DNA of 64,000 nt from Pteria penguin (lineage: Eukaryota > Mollusca > Bivalvia > Pterioida > Pteriidae): positions 31,776,849 to 31,840,848 of the forward strand of contig CM068586.1 of assembly GCA_035048485.1 (NCBI GenBank), written 5' to 3'. Below the pieces are notes generated by a model. It saw nothing but the letters and a program-made list of their open reading frames with translations. It was not told where the DNA came from and did no database searches. Both the position numbers and the translations under genes were made by a program. Each line of letters starts with the position of its first letter. Within the stretch, counting starts at the first letter, position 1. This document shows positions 35,401 to 42,761 of the stretch, in pieces.

Positions 35401-38180
35401 ATCTCGAAATAACGAGTTAATTATCTCGAAATAACGAGAAAAGATCTCGAAATAACGAGTTAATTATCTCGAAAGAACGAGAAAAGATCTTGAAATAACG
35501 AGTTAATTATCTGGTAATAACGAGAAAAGATCTCGAAATAATGAGTAGATTATCTCGTAATAACGAGAAAAGATCTCGAAATAACGAGTTAATTATCTCG
35601 AAAGAACGAGAAAAGATCTTGAAATAACGAGTTAATTATCTGGTAATAACGAGAAAGGATCTCGAAATAACGAGTAGATTATCTCGTAATAACGAAAAAA
35701 GATCTCGAAATCACGAGTTAATTAACTCGAAATAACGAGTTAATTATCTCGAAATAACGAGAAAAGATCTCGAAATAACGAGAAAAGATCTCGAAATAAC
35801 GAGTTAATTATCTCGTAATAACGAGATAATATATAAAATTTTTCTTAGTAAGAGAGTCTAATCGGCTTTCGTACTTTATAGATGACCACACACAACCTCC
35901 TAAGCAGAGGTACGGTCCTTGCACTCTCTTTAATCTCTGCCAACTACTGAAAGTAGTCCTTAGTCAGAAGGCAGAAAATATAGACTGTTTTGTGTGTTTT
36001 GGGAAAAATGTCATCGTATTCAAGTTATCTGGGCGAAAATTAGACAATGAAGAATTCATTCAGAAATTACAAGACGTGTTAGATGCAAATGATAGTGTGT
36101 TATTGACAAACTGTACGCTGATTTGTACGCTGAGAAAATGTAGTGCGGTATAAATTCAGGGTTGATTTCATGTCGAAGCCCGATTAAAACTCAATGTAAC
36201 ATGGTAAATGCTTTAAATTTAACTAAAAAGCCACTGAAGACCAAGTCATATCGTCTAGAGGCAAAACTCTGATTTTACAAGAATCTTGTGAAACCTGAGA
36301 CGTTGGCAGAGGTGTGTGGATTGTAAAAGAATGACAACTCTGCTTTGGAGATTGGACCATACACACTGATCTGTGATAACAACAAAATACTTAAACATCA
36401 CTTTTCCCATAATATGTTTTGAGACACACAGATAAAATCTGCATAAAAACAAACAAAATTCTTGGTTTCGTGTAATGAAATTTGAAAATTTAAACAGGAA
36501 ATCACAAAAAAATGAGCTTATAAGTCTTTGGTCAGGTAAGATATGGAATACTGTTCCACAGTCTGGGTCCCTTATACTAAAAACTGATAAACACAATAGA
36601 AACATACAACAAAGGTCTGTATGCTGCATCACAACTACTTCACAACACGTTAGTATAGTATCCATGTTCGAACATGTCAAGCGACAAAGTCTTGAAACCA
36701 GAATATTTGCAGAGCAATAATTCACCAGTCTTTTAGCAAACAACCTGTAGATTTTATCTCAGTTTTGCGCCCATGGCAACACACTCTACAGTTTTAAACA
36801 TAAAGAACAGACTATATGTGCTTTAAATTCTGTTTTCGTTAATTGCCCACAATGTTATGGTTATTATCTAGTCTATTTCACCAATGTCAGTCGTCAATGC
36901 ATTTTCTTTGAATCACTGATTCAAAAGCATTTCTATTACGTATAACATTCTTTGATTGAATTGTATATACAGTTTCGGGCCAGAGAAGGCAGGAGCCGAA
37001 AGGGACGGCGCTGCATACCCTAGGGGTAGAACCTGTTACCCTCTCAATAATTTGACCATCCATTGACATGCAACTGCCCTTTTCTGTAACCCCTACCCAA
37101 TTTCGTTTCGACCAACCTGACTGTTGATGTTTACTTTAGAATATCCACATTAATTTTGAGACAATCTTGCTGTAAAAGGATGGGGGAAGGGGGGTTTAAA
37201 TATACACATGTATAAACAACAAATATTTGTCACATCATTCAAACATTACATTTACCTAGATATAGTATCAATGTTGATTTATAAATTGGAATAAATATTT
37301 CCGATACTTTATCATATTAGACTCCATTAGATAATGGAATATCAGCTCTTCTCTTACTAGACCAGATAAGCCAACTATCCAATCAAATTCCTGGATAAAT
37401 TCCACGCTTTGACGGTAGGTGCTGATAGCTAGGTTTTCTAACGATGTATTTGTTATGGATTATACTTAGAAAAATGGTGAAAAGTGTTCTGAACGAAAAA
37501 ATAATTCAGGTGACAAAAACAAATGAACCCAAAATACACGAAAATCTTTCCTCTCCCTTCCCATTCATTCATTATTTTATAAATTGCATAACTCATCCAT
37601 GCTTCGTTTGGAATCAACATGCTATATGCCATGCTTTGAACGGGTCCGTTGTGTATGTCAAAATATCTTTTGCAATGCACGAAGTATAATGCTTATCCTA
37701 TGAGCACACTTCGTAACAGAAGAAGAAGAAGAAGAAGTAAAGCAGATAAGTGTTGGCAGGTATCATTAATGTTTTAACACCCCCCCCCCCCTCTCCCTTC
37801 GTTTTGGCCCAAAATCTACTATGTCACGATCTTTAAATGAACTAGCATTAATTATTACCGACGGACTTGTTTTCTTAATTTTATTTCATTATTTTCTCCT
37901 TTTTTTATATCTATAAACCATAATAATAATCAGTTTTTTGATAATTGTTTTATTGATATCACATTAATGTTAGTTTTTATGTATTTAGACTTACATTACA
38001 ATCAACAAATGAAACTTTGATTATATATACTTCAAGATCAATATTTTCTTCATTGTGGTAATACTCTCTCTCTCTCTCTCTTAAAAACATGAAAAATGAC
38101 GGCAATAAATTGCCAATAGTAAATTTACCTTCCACTATTAACGGTAGCAACACAATGATGGTAACATCCAGTCGATTCAT
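1..38180 (-). CDS. SRCR-ZP protein gene (DMBT1-like), multi-exon, 3' end beyond window
   Basis: Gene-level entry; exons are listed separately. From 38180 leftwards the exons encode a signal peptide, SRCR1, SRCR2, a ZP domain with furin-type site, and a Thr/Pro-rich tail. Every junction has GT/AG and matching phase; for example the join of 4882-5276 to 4165-4460 recreates the conserved ZP stretch [11 protein letters not shown]. Summed to the end of exon 3359-3883, about 744 codons. ZP domains polymerise into extracellular filaments or matrices and SRCR domains bind polyanionic or microbial ligands in known families, so a secreted or apical pattern-binding matrix protein is likely (inference). 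Introns are large and full of mobile DNA. The true 3' end is not in view. Confidence 0.85.
338..862 (-). pseudogene. Thr/Pro-rich exon, repeat unit A, with in-frame stop
   Basis: Third copy of the 525-nt exon. A C-to-T change relative to units B and C turns a Gln codon into TAA at 639-641, about 74 codons into the exon. If it is spliced into the mRNA the protein ends here; otherwise the unit is a decayed copy. Confidence 0.55.
978..1040 (-). repeat. tRNA-like (SINE-type) fragment in the repeat unit
   Basis: Reverse strand reads a B-box-like GGTTCGAGCCCC with TAGTGGCC before it and a TTTTTT run after it. Units B (near 2485-2530) and C (near 4000-4045) have lost about 19 bp between the two boxes, so unit A retains the fuller version. 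Confidence 0.4.
1168..1227 (-). CDS. 60-nt cassette exon, repeat unit A
   Basis: Same 60-nt candidate exon as at 2653-2712, with acceptor GTCCAG and donor GTGAGT conserved. It precedes the Thr-rich exon of unit A in gene orientation. Confidence 0.35.
1873..2373 (-). CDS. Thr/Pro-rich mucin-like exon, repeat unit B
   Basis: Second copy of the Thr-rich exon; open throughout, 501 nt. It lacks a 24-nt segment (eight codons) present in units A and C, an in-frame deletion. Same acceptor tract and proposed donor as unit C. Confidence 0.55.
2653..2712 (-). CDS. 60-nt cassette exon, repeat unit B
   Basis: A duplicate of the end of the ZP-C exon ([19 protein letters not shown]) that has acquired its own upstream acceptor, TGTGTCCAG, and retains donor ACGA|GTGAGT. 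It is exactly 60 nt and phase 1 at both ends, so inclusion keeps the frame. Whether it is spliced in is not shown. Confidence 0.4.
3022..3213 (-). CDS. Possible C-terminal membrane-tail exon (conserved in all three units)
   Basis: A 63-codon open stretch ending in a hydrophobic run ([14 protein letters not shown]) and a stop, present at equivalent places at 1-192 and 1536-1727. A C-terminal hydrophobic tail is expected for a ZP protein, and an in-phase acceptor (TCTCAG before TTTTACAT) is available. The pyrimidine tract is weak, so this is only a candidate terminal exon. Confidence 0.25.
   Translation of the reverse strand: MLYLAIKLQYAYVILKKVISVLHMSVPRIPYRFEELSLFLEHFSISNCRDIILLILSALFLFV
3359..3883 (-). 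CDS. Thr/Pro-rich mucin-like exon, repeat unit C
   Basis: A long pyrimidine run ending TTTTTTAG precedes a 525-nt open exon ([12 protein letters not shown] onwards) very rich in Thr, Pro, Ser and Lys, as in O-glycosylated stalks. Phase 1 in matches the ZP-C exon; the suggested end at T|GTATGA keeps phase 1 but is inferred. The 525 nt are a multiple of three. Polyadenine-length differences between units fall in the intron, not in the exon. Confidence 0.65.
4165..4460 (-). CDS. SRCR-ZP exon 8: ZP-C end with furin-type cleavage site
   Basis: The frame has [18 protein letters not shown], then [17 protein letters not shown] (4277-4288) fits the consensus furin cleavage site that releases ZP proteins for assembly. 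The exon goes on to [19 protein letters not shown] and either splices at ACGA|GTGAGT (4165, phase 1) or stops at TAA (4157-4159). The phase fits the Thr-rich exon downstream. Its last part (4165-4230) lies in the triplicated unit. Confidence 0.85.
4882..5276 (-). CDS. SRCR-ZP exon 7: ZP domain, end of ZP-N, linker and start of ZP-C
   Basis: Acceptor TATTTCAG; the frame runs [45 protein letters not shown] and [10 protein letters not shown], ending YPLFESK. These are typical ZP landmarks (conserved cysteine in MCVF, C.ATPS at the start of ZP-C). Donor AA|GTATGT in phase 2; joined to 4460 it gives SKCAIDPT, as expected for ZP-C. Confidence 0.9.
5589..5776 (-). CDS. SRCR-ZP exon 6: ZP-N half of the ZP domain
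   Basis: Starts after TTGTTTTTCAG; the frame [17 protein letters not shown], then [10 protein letters not shown] and [12 protein letters not shown] matches the ZP-N fold with its spaced cysteines. Donor GAC|GTGAGT in phase 0, and the next exon accepts in phase 0. ZP-N is the polymerisation module in this family. Confidence 0.88.
5777..10803 (-). other. Intron between SRCR2 and ZP-N exons
   Basis: No coding signal found on either strand. It contains a G-run near 7815, AT-rich stretches, and around 9890-10080 several degenerate copies of a motif with GACAAGT and ACAATGTTAT. Short open frames here lack domain features. Confidence 0.5.
10804..11012 (-). CDS. SRCR-ZP exon 5: C-terminal half of SRCR2
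   Basis: Acceptor TTTTATCAG at 11013 and donor GTAAGTTC at 10796-10803. The frame has [33 protein letters not shown] and a short acidic linker DESPPD. Two N-glycosylation sequons (NVS) are visible. It completes SRCR2 begun at 21116-21278 about 10 kb away; phase 2 in, phase 1 out into the ZP exon. Confidence 0.9.
11064..11143. repeat. (TA)n microsatellite
   Basis: About 40 uninterrupted TA dinucleotides, directly upstream (in gene orientation) of the SRCR2 C-half exon. The dipeptide-repeat frames across it are not coding. Confidence 0.97.
11422..11427. repeat. Polinton target-site duplication, left (CATCAA)
   Basis: Six bases identical to 20420-20425 across the element. Confidence 0.9.
11428..11688 (+). 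repeat. Polinton left terminal inverted repeat
   Basis: About 261 bp matching the reverse complement of 20159-20419 at roughly 90% or better by eye, with small differences. Similarity fades after the shared ATTA..TATNNAGCT. Confidence 0.93.
11850..16156 (-). pseudogene. Polinton protein-primed DNA polymerase B, degraded
   Basis: In order from 16156: three C2H2-type fingers ([25 protein letters not shown]), a basic linker, the conserved N-terminal region ([28 protein letters not shown]), a Cys-rich insert, exonuclease motifs ([30 protein letters not shown]), then polymerase motifs A ([10 protein letters not shown]) and B ([11 protein letters not shown]) and a C-terminal KNYAY region. At least four frameshifts (near 13.9, 13.4, 12.37 and 12.23 kb) and in-frame stops (near 15.12 and 12.68 kb) break it, and motif C is two residues short. 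The role in intact elements is self-replication; this copy cannot encode the enzyme. Confidence 0.93.
16258..17302 (+). pseudogene. Polinton zinc-finger/A32-like packaging ATPase, broken
   Basis: Starts with a C2H2 finger ([17 protein letters not shown]), then a proline-rich linker made of (GCC)n-type repeats, then a FtsK/HerA-type ATPase. A one-base shift lies just before the Walker A motif, and a TGA stop (near 16699-16701) sits inside it. The frame after it is open from 16718 to 17302, with Walker [10 protein letters not shown] and the downstream [15 protein letters not shown]. In this family the ATPase is thought to package DNA into virions; this copy is inactive. Confidence 0.88.
17299..17821 (+). 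pseudogene. Polinton hypothetical acidic protein, broken
   Basis: Begins at an ATG overlapping the ATPase end; a Lys/Glu-rich start carries stops near 17322 and 17440 and a shift near 17470, then an open part ([19 protein letters not shown]) ends in a strongly acidic tail of Asp/Glu (17700-17820). I do not recognise the family; its place between ATPase and integrase suggests a Polinton accessory protein. Confidence 0.6.
17880..18898 (+). pseudogene. Polinton retroviral-type integrase, broken
   Basis: Open at first ([18 protein letters not shown]; a helix-turn-helix-like [12 protein letters not shown]), reaching the first catalytic Asp in [10 protein letters not shown] stop at 18152-18154, a shift near 18250 and further stops (about 18430 and 18602) interrupt it. 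The second Asp ([10 protein letters not shown]) and the Glu ([11 protein letters not shown]), about 35 residues apart, remain. The C-terminal part (18653-18898) is open. Intact homologues insert the element with 6-bp duplications. Confidence 0.9.
18899..20158. other. Polinton 3' non-coding region
   Basis: Between integrase and right terminal repeat. No capsid, protease or other domain was seen in any frame; a 97-codon open frame at 19507-19800 has no recognisable features. It holds one tRNA-like segment (separate entry). Confidence 0.6.
19746..19822 (-). repeat. tRNA-like sequence (A and B box), not a functional tRNA
   Basis: Minus strand has an A-box-like TAGCTCAGTCGATTA and a B-box-like GCAGGTTCGGGTCTC at tRNA spacing, but the acceptor and T stems do not pair. 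Probably the head of a SINE or a tRNA relic. Confidence 0.5.
20159..20419 (-). repeat. Polinton right terminal inverted repeat
   Basis: Reverse complement of the left terminal repeat, starting AGTAGTCAGTGGCATC on the minus strand. Confidence 0.93.
20420..20425. repeat. Polinton target-site duplication, right (CATCAA)
   Basis: Matches the left copy exactly; the SINE target duplication begins four bases further on. Confidence 0.9.
20441..20724 (+). mobile_element. tRNA-derived SINE, copy 1, with 11-bp target duplication
   Basis: Head with A box (TGGCCTAGTGGATAAGG) and B box (GGGTTCGACTCCC), a body containing GTCTTTCGGATGAGACAG, and a CAAA-repeat tail. ATCACCGGCCT flanks it at 20430-20440 and 20725-20735. 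Same family as 42457 and 58680. Confidence 0.92.
20736..21115 (-). other. Intron remainder beside SRCR2 N-half exon
   Basis: Nothing recognisable; AT-rich unique-looking sequence up to the donor at 21107-21115. Confidence 0.5.
21116..21278 (-). CDS. SRCR-ZP exon 4: N-terminal half of SRCR2
   Basis: The frame reads [16 protein letters not shown], then [19 protein letters not shown] and VACRQLCF, the first half of a second SRCR domain. Donor GTAAGTAT, acceptor TTTCTTCAG; phase 1 in, phase 2 out, the same pattern as SRCR1. It carries one cysteine (RQLCF) beyond the usual six of group A. The intron that follows contains the Polinton. Confidence 0.9.
21560..22190 (+). pseudogene. mariner-type transposase remnant
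   Basis: Frame pieces [45 protein letters not shown] and [13 protein letters not shown] are in the order of a Tc1/mariner (DD34D) transposase but lie in different frames. The third acidic site reads QENAPAD, so it is Glu. The 5' third is missing or unrecognisable, and no inverted termini were found. It lies in the intron between SRCR1 and SRCR2. Confidence 0.88.
22225..22975. repeat. 41-bp minisatellite containing repeated splice donors
   Basis: About 18 units of a 41-bp sequence with GACGTACCTGTAGGACTGCAG and TATCTGTACGTATAACACT. On the minus strand most units contain TCCTACAG|GTACGT, identical to the donor of SRCR-ZP exon 3 at 22950, whose final codons form the unit closest to the exon. 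Confidence 0.95.
22950..23206 (-). CDS. SRCR-ZP exon 3: C-terminal half of SRCR1 plus Pro/Thr linker
   Basis: Acceptor TTTTTCCAG precedes [13 protein letters not shown], then [19 protein letters not shown] and [13 protein letters not shown], the last four cysteines of an SRCR domain. A short Pro/Thr linker ([13 protein letters not shown]) follows. The donor at 22950 reads CAG|GTACGT and is the first of a long series of identical donors made by the minisatellite immediately downstream. Phase 2 in, phase 1 out. Confidence 0.9.
23420..23474. repeat. (AAT)n microsatellite
   Basis: AAT/TAA repeats immediately left of the 3.5-kb repeat copy 1. Similar runs occur at its right end (about 26923-26940) and at the end of copy 2 (about 30688-30712). 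Confidence 0.95.
23473..26940. repeat. Large repeat copy 1, about 3.5 kb
   Basis: Starts AACTAGAAACGAGCTCGTTG with a small hairpin (CTCGTTGC-TAAA-GCAACGAG), and ends ACGGATGAAG plus (AAT)n. Inside are a G-run near 24262 and about three subrepeats of about 320 bp (25150-26150). No coding capacity was recognised. The defined ends with (AAT)n suggest a mobile element of unknown class. Confidence 0.9.
25310..26475. promoter_or_regulatory. Cluster of CRE-like TGACGTCA palindromes, copy 1
   Basis: ATGACGTCAT or close forms recur near 25313, 25330, 25635, 25652, 25955, 25972, 26129 and 26467, in pairs about 17 bp apart inside each subrepeat. TGACGTCA is the full CREB/ATF site. Whether it binds anything here is unknown. 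Copy 2 repeats the pattern at about 28750-30235. Confidence 0.5.
26941..30717. repeat. Large repeat copy 2, about 3.8 kb, tandem to copy 1
   Basis: Same start, order and end as copy 1; longer mainly because it has four of the about 320-bp subrepeats (28600-29900) instead of three. Several stretches (27650-27800, 28500-28580) are divergent and poor in C. Confidence 0.9.
30736..30820. repeat. Two identical 29-nt hairpins in tandem
   Basis: AGGTTTCACAAG and its complement CTTGTGAAACCT, separated by five bases, at 30736-30764 and again at 30792-30820. The arm also occurs once near the start of each large repeat (GGTTTCACAAGTT). Confidence 0.85.
30821..32279 (-). other. Intron sequence
   Basis: AAT-rich at the left, otherwise unremarkable except for the inverted repeat at 31348-31489. 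No exon-like frame. Confidence 0.5.
31348..31489. repeat. Fold-back inverted repeat, about 64-nt arms
   Basis: CACCATGTTACGGAAGGGAC at the left pairs with GTCCCTCCCGGAACATGGTG at the right; the arms, containing GTGCCCATGCC and GGCATGGGCAC, are nearly complementary with a loop of about 14 nt. Most likely a tiny MITE relic; a hairpin RNA is possible. Confidence 0.85.
32290..32431 (+). mobile_element. Short tRNA-derived SINE with 10-bp target duplication
   Basis: A-box-like GTGGTGTTGTGGTTAAG, a tail reading ACTGAAATATTGTTGAAAGC then AATCAACCAACC, flanked by ACGACCACGA at 32280-32289 and 32432-32441. It lies just upstream of the SRCR1 N-half exon. Confidence 0.85.
32482..32629 (-). CDS. SRCR-ZP exon 2: N-terminal half of SRCR1
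   Basis: Acceptor TTTTCAG and donor GTAAGTAA flank a frame beginning HVQVRMSG and containing [19 protein letters not shown] and VVCRSLGF, the hallmark first half of an SRCR domain (strands before and after the second and third cysteines). Phase 1 in, phase 2 out. It joins to 23206 to complete the domain. Confidence 0.9.
32630..33300 (-). other. Intron 1 of SRCR-ZP gene, right of SRCR1
   Basis: No feature beyond a GAAA microsatellite near 33047 and a G-rich patch near 33260. Confidence 0.5.
33310..33410 (+). pseudogene. LINE reverse transcriptase fragment, plus strand
   Basis: The frame reads [20 protein letters not shown], which fits the N-terminal RT motif of non-LTR elements (YRPISL..). 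Short and isolated. Confidence 0.6.
33600..34840 (-). pseudogene. LINE remnant (reverse transcriptase and C-terminal part), minus strand
   Basis: From 34840 leftwards: [17 protein letters not shown] and [10 protein letters not shown] (RT palm with the catalytic YADD altered), then [17 protein letters not shown] with [13 protein letters not shown] spacing (34108-34308), then a C-terminal Cys/His stretch [18 protein letters not shown] (about 33620-33715). Several stops and shifts. Clade not determined. Confidence 0.78.
34911..35871. mobile_element. TA-flanked MITE filled with palindromic satellite
   Basis: About 44-bp inverted termini (CGAAAGCCGATTAGAGTC... and its complement) flanked by TA. 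The interior (about 34955-35828) consists of alternating CTCGAAATAACGAG palindromes joined by TTAATTAT or AAAAGAT, with a 130-bp higher-order period and an orientation switch near 35068. TA target and TIRs suggest Tc1/mariner mobilisation. Confidence 0.88.
35872..38128 (-). other. Intron 1 sequence without recognised gene
   Basis: Open frames at 36255-36743 (minus) and 36475-36720 (plus) overlap and neither shows a domain. A plus-strand stretch near 35960-36150 ([20 protein letters not shown]) is open for about 60 codons and could be an old element ORF. C-run near 37785; (CT)n near 38065. Confidence 0.4.
38129..38180 (-). CDS. SRCR-ZP exon 1: start codon and signal peptide
   Basis: The frame reads [17 protein letters not shown] plus one base, a short polar start followed by a hydrophobic core typical of a secretory signal. 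It ends at donor G|GTAAAT in phase 1, matching the acceptor of the next SRCR exon at 32629. The ATG at 38180 is the first ATG in this frame after the upstream non-ATG region. 5' untranslated sequence was not resolved. Confidence 0.75.
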
Positions 38181-40076
38181 ACTGACAGTGTGCCGCGTCG
38201 AATTCAAAATCAAAATAGGTACAGAATGGGGCTAGTCTCGTTATTTATGACATATTCTGCGCTTGGCTGTGACAAATAGTAAATGTCATCTACACATGCG
38301 CGGACCGATTTTTAATCTACAGGGCATAAATACCTTTAAAAGATCTATACTTGTTATTGATATCAATACTGTATATATAGACTAGGTGTATTACATGTGA
38401 GAGCTATATAAATTATCAGAAATACTTTACGCATTAACAAAATTACTTCGTTGTTGACGTTATTTAACGTCTATAGCACAAACGTTCCCTTAGCGACGTT
38501 TGTAAACAGATAGGCGTGGCGTTGCAAGATGGCCGCGCCCGTTGATTCATAGCAGGGAAAGAAATAAACGTGATTATTCTTGCTGTACAAGGCAGAATAT
38601 GAATGAGGGGTGAGTGAATAAAATGTTATGATATAAATTTATTTAGATATATAACTTCTGTAAATGCAACGCAGTTTTAAATTTCTGTATCACTTCTAGA
38701 TATAAATATTCTTTGCGTAGTAAATTCCTAAGCACGAGTATATGTAACACCAATGAACGGAGTTTATGTAAATACTTCTTTTGCATTAGACTTTAATTTT
38801 ACTAATAGTAATAACACAATACCGCGAATGCGAGAGGTTTAAATCCTGAACAAGCAGTAACATGACTTGATGCATGATGAGCTTGTGTTATGGAACGCCG
38901 TTTCAACCTATGTGATTTTAAGTAGTTTTAGTGCACGCTTGTCGATTACCTTGATGTTAGATACAAATAGCTATTACAGACTTGGTCTAATACAATATAC
39001 AGTGAAAACAAGTCAATGAAATAGTTTCCTAGCAGAGCTAAAAGAAACAATAGATGTGGTCAACTATACTTTATCTTATATTAGCCTTTATTTGACAAGC
39101 CTGAGACTCAATGGCACAGCCTGGATGATTTACTAACTTATGTTAAATATACATTTACGATAATCTATATTTATTTATATTGGAAATTACCTCTTTCTTA
39201 ATATTTCCTATGTTTTATATGTTGACAACGTCAGCCTGATAAATGGTCTCAAAGCATTGGGGAATCTTTTACGAATCGTCTACCGTGGCATCGTATATAC
39301 TGTCTCATCGTACAGCACAACGTATAATAACTGGGGGGGTTGGTGTTCCGAACCTAGTACCTCTCATCTTGAAGACATTTGCGCTACCGAAAGCCATGCC
39401 GGTTCAATTATCACTACGATATTTGTACATGTACTTATAAAATTTAACAAAACTGAAATGTAAAGTATGTTTCAAATTCTACTCGATTAGAAGTGTGAAG
39501 AATTAAAGCATTACTTTCCCCTCTGTAGTGTTCTGACAAGCTTATTTCCGCCAACTTATAGCAGATTTGACAATACCTAGATGTTCCATAAATGTTTTTG
39601 TTCTTGAAACATTAATGTATGAATTCCGCTGATAATTCAAAAACTATAAGTTTCTTTATTATTGTTTTAGTGTCGTTGCCACTTTTTGTGTGTTTCTTTA
39701 TGATCTTTATTTTCTAAAGTGACTTGCATATGTATATAGAAAGTCTTTGTCGAGAGCATGAAATATTGCTTCACAGCATTAGTAATAATATAAATAATAA
39801 TAAGTAATGATCGCACTGACTAACATGCCTTTTAATTGGAGAGCGTTAGAATAAGACAGATTTACACAAAACCTTAGAGGGATTAATTAATAAAATGAGG
39901 AATGGCATAAAATGAATGAAGGGGAATGAATATAATTCAATGAATCGATTATAATACAAACCTACATTAAGTACAGTTGTAGAAATCTCTCTCAATAAAT
40001 GTTACCACTTTATTGACATCAGCTTCATTATCTTTCAGTATAATTATAGAGAGAAGAGACAGAATCAATCAATAAG
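38181..40076. promoter_or_regulatory. Intergenic region between divergent start codons
   Basis: The two genes start 1.9 kb apart, facing away from each other. A CpG-containing stretch at about 38440-38560 includes AAGATGGCCGCGCC (38526-38539), close to a YY1-type site often found near transcription starts, and an ATG-containing segment followed by GGTGAGTG near 38610 could be a 5' untranslated exon of the plus-strand gene. This is inference; no TATA box was assigned. Confidence 0.35.
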
Positions 40077-40140
40077 ATGCCCTGTGGTCCTCGACAGGTC
40101 GTCCTTCTTCTTGCCGTTACTGCTGCCAGCTTTGTGACGT
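40077..40140 (+). CDS. RPTP exon 1: signal peptide
   Basis: ATG followed by PCGPRQVVLLLAVTAASFVT, a basic start and hydrophobic core; donor ACGT|GTGAGT, phase 1. It joins the Cys-rich exon nearly 7 kb downstream in phase. Confidence 0.85.
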
Positions 40141-42726
40141 GTGAGTGCTATTGTCTTACGTGGGGCATATATTTATCTGTGTATTTATGTACGGATTTAA
40201 TTAAGACTGATAGTTCTATGAATAGCTTCCAACCTTGTTAGACGATATATTAACTCAATATCATGCATAGACAAAGGTATGAAATTGTAAAGCGCAAGAT
40301 AAAAAGGTTCTGTCATAAATTTTAGGAGAAATACATAAACGTTAGAAATTCACAATTTTGTATTACATCTATGCCTTTTTTAACATTCATTAATTTAGTA
40401 AGTTTTATTTTCCTATTGATAAATTCATTGTTTCATTTATTAATATTTTTCAGTCATTTATTTAATTTCATACTTGCCATTCATGTGGCGAATCTTTGTA
40501 TTTGTATCGCACGAAGAAGTAAGCTAATTTGGTATATCTCCCATGTAATATAAGTGCATACTTCATTTTGTAAAGGGCGAATTTAGACAATGAACATACG
40601 TATTTATACGAATGTACGTATGAGTAAGTGAATATAAAATCCACTCCTTTGTTTTATCGGCAATATAAGCATAGATCCTGACGTCATTATCGAGGGTACT
40701 TCTATTTGCGAGGGAACTTCTCACAAATACAGCCTATAAGAGTCCATCAAATCTCAGTTATATAATATACAGCTGAAACTTCCCATTTCCGATTTCTGGC
40801 GAATTTGGTTTAGTGAGAATAATACAAGGCGGGAGTGATAGTCTCTGTTTCCATAAAGACTTTAGGTTTATTTATCTATCTATTTATTCATTTATTTATT
40901 TACTTTATTTATTTTTGTTTTCTTTCTATTTTGTTTTCCTCCTCATAGGCCCTACTGCCCTTTTGATTTAACATTTTCGCCTACATCTAAAACGTCGAAT
41001 AATTATTTATTCTGTCTCATCCCAAAACACAGACTGTGGGCTGTCTACAATTGAACAAGATACATGAGTGTGTTTTACCTTTGTTAAAGTTGTTCCAATG
41101 ACATAGACTACTTTAAAAGTAGTCTGTTTCTGCATTATTCAAAAGGAAATGTCCGGTAAGTAAATTAGTAAGAATTAAAACACGGCCTTGATATATGTTT
41201 TATTCTCTGGTCCCATTGCCTTAACAATCTTTACTGCCTCAGTCAAAAATTCTTAAGTCTTTGGTGTACAGTTAGATAACTGTAGAAACGCTCGGGGTTC
41301 AATTCTTGGATTATACATACAGAATTTTCCCATGTGATGTGACACCACTGGTATTGGCGGCCATGTTCTATTACAACTTTCGGATTTTTCCATTATTACC
41401 ATGTAATCACCTTGATGAAATGTACTAATCATCAGGGCAGATTTCGTGACTTCATTCTCAATTACTCAGTAAATATAATCAATATTTTTTTCAGTAAAAC
41501 ATTTATACAAGGCCATTATATTACAAACTTTAAAGTAAAATCGAGCAGTTTTGCATGAGAAATGAGGGACAAATACGACAGTTGCACTATAACTGAAAGA
41601 GTTGTTGAATACGAATTAACAACATGACTATACAAAGAAGCCACCTTGCAATTTCATTCCAACAAAAGAATTAAAAATGTTCGCAATTTTAGAATAATTT
41701 GTACATCATAAAAGAATTCTAAGTAATGTTGGCAGTTGCTATACCTCGAATACCACTTAAATGACACTGCTGTATTTATATGCTTTATGAAAGAAAAAGG
41801 AGGAGTTGCCGGCTCAGTTATGTGGCAGATGTCACCATGGAGCTATACAATACATGAATATAAATAATATACTAGAACATATAACACATTACAAAAATAT
41901 TTGATTGTAGTGCAATTACGATACCGACAAAAGCCAAACAAATGGTGTGGTTAACCGGTTTACGGGCCAACCTTAAAAACCCAAAAGAAGCAATAGTAAT
42001 TTAAACGAACTGGTTGTCAGATCGCACACAGTTCAGTGAAATCTGAATATTCAAGGTATATAATATCTTTTGATTTCTATAAATCAACACGAAACACTAT
42101 ACATAGGTATATGATTGACATTATAAAACATAACCCTGAATGATTCAGTCTTTCATACGAACGTCATTTTAACAACATAACAACCATTGCCGTATGTAGG
42201 GCGTGCAACGGAATGTATGGAAGCTGAGAAGTGACATAACGTCTAATCAAGATATGATTATAGATAATGTTAGAGATTGACCGATACATTACACTATTAC
42301 GTTTAACTAGTGGGATTATACATTTAGCATTGCGGGGTCATAAAATACCCATCAGTAGTTTTAACAAAGACATGAGTGTATATACAAAAAGTACATCTAT
42401 ACAACAGCCCTCAATACAAATAATGATATAAATAATAATAGTAATTTATGATTATTAAGCCGGTGTGGCAGTGAATAAGGGGAATAAGAATAAGGTCCCG
42501 GGTTCCACTCCCGCTGCGGGCGCACCGGTGTCCTGTCTTTCTGATTAGACAGTGTAAAGTGAGGTCCCATGTCACGGTAGGCGTGGCAAATAAAATCCCT
42601 CGATCTCTGCTTCGAGGAGAGGGGGGGGGGCGGTTTCAAAGGCATACATTTCTTTACAATGCATCAGGCAGATGCTGTCACCATATACGTGAAATAATCG
42701 TGGAGTGACGTAAATAATAATCAATC

Positions 42727-42761
<35 letters not shown>

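Noticed and set aside
36255..36743. 162-codon minus-strand ORF
   Set aside because: No domain, no splice context, overlaps a plus-strand ORF of equal quality; composition is like surrounding intron.
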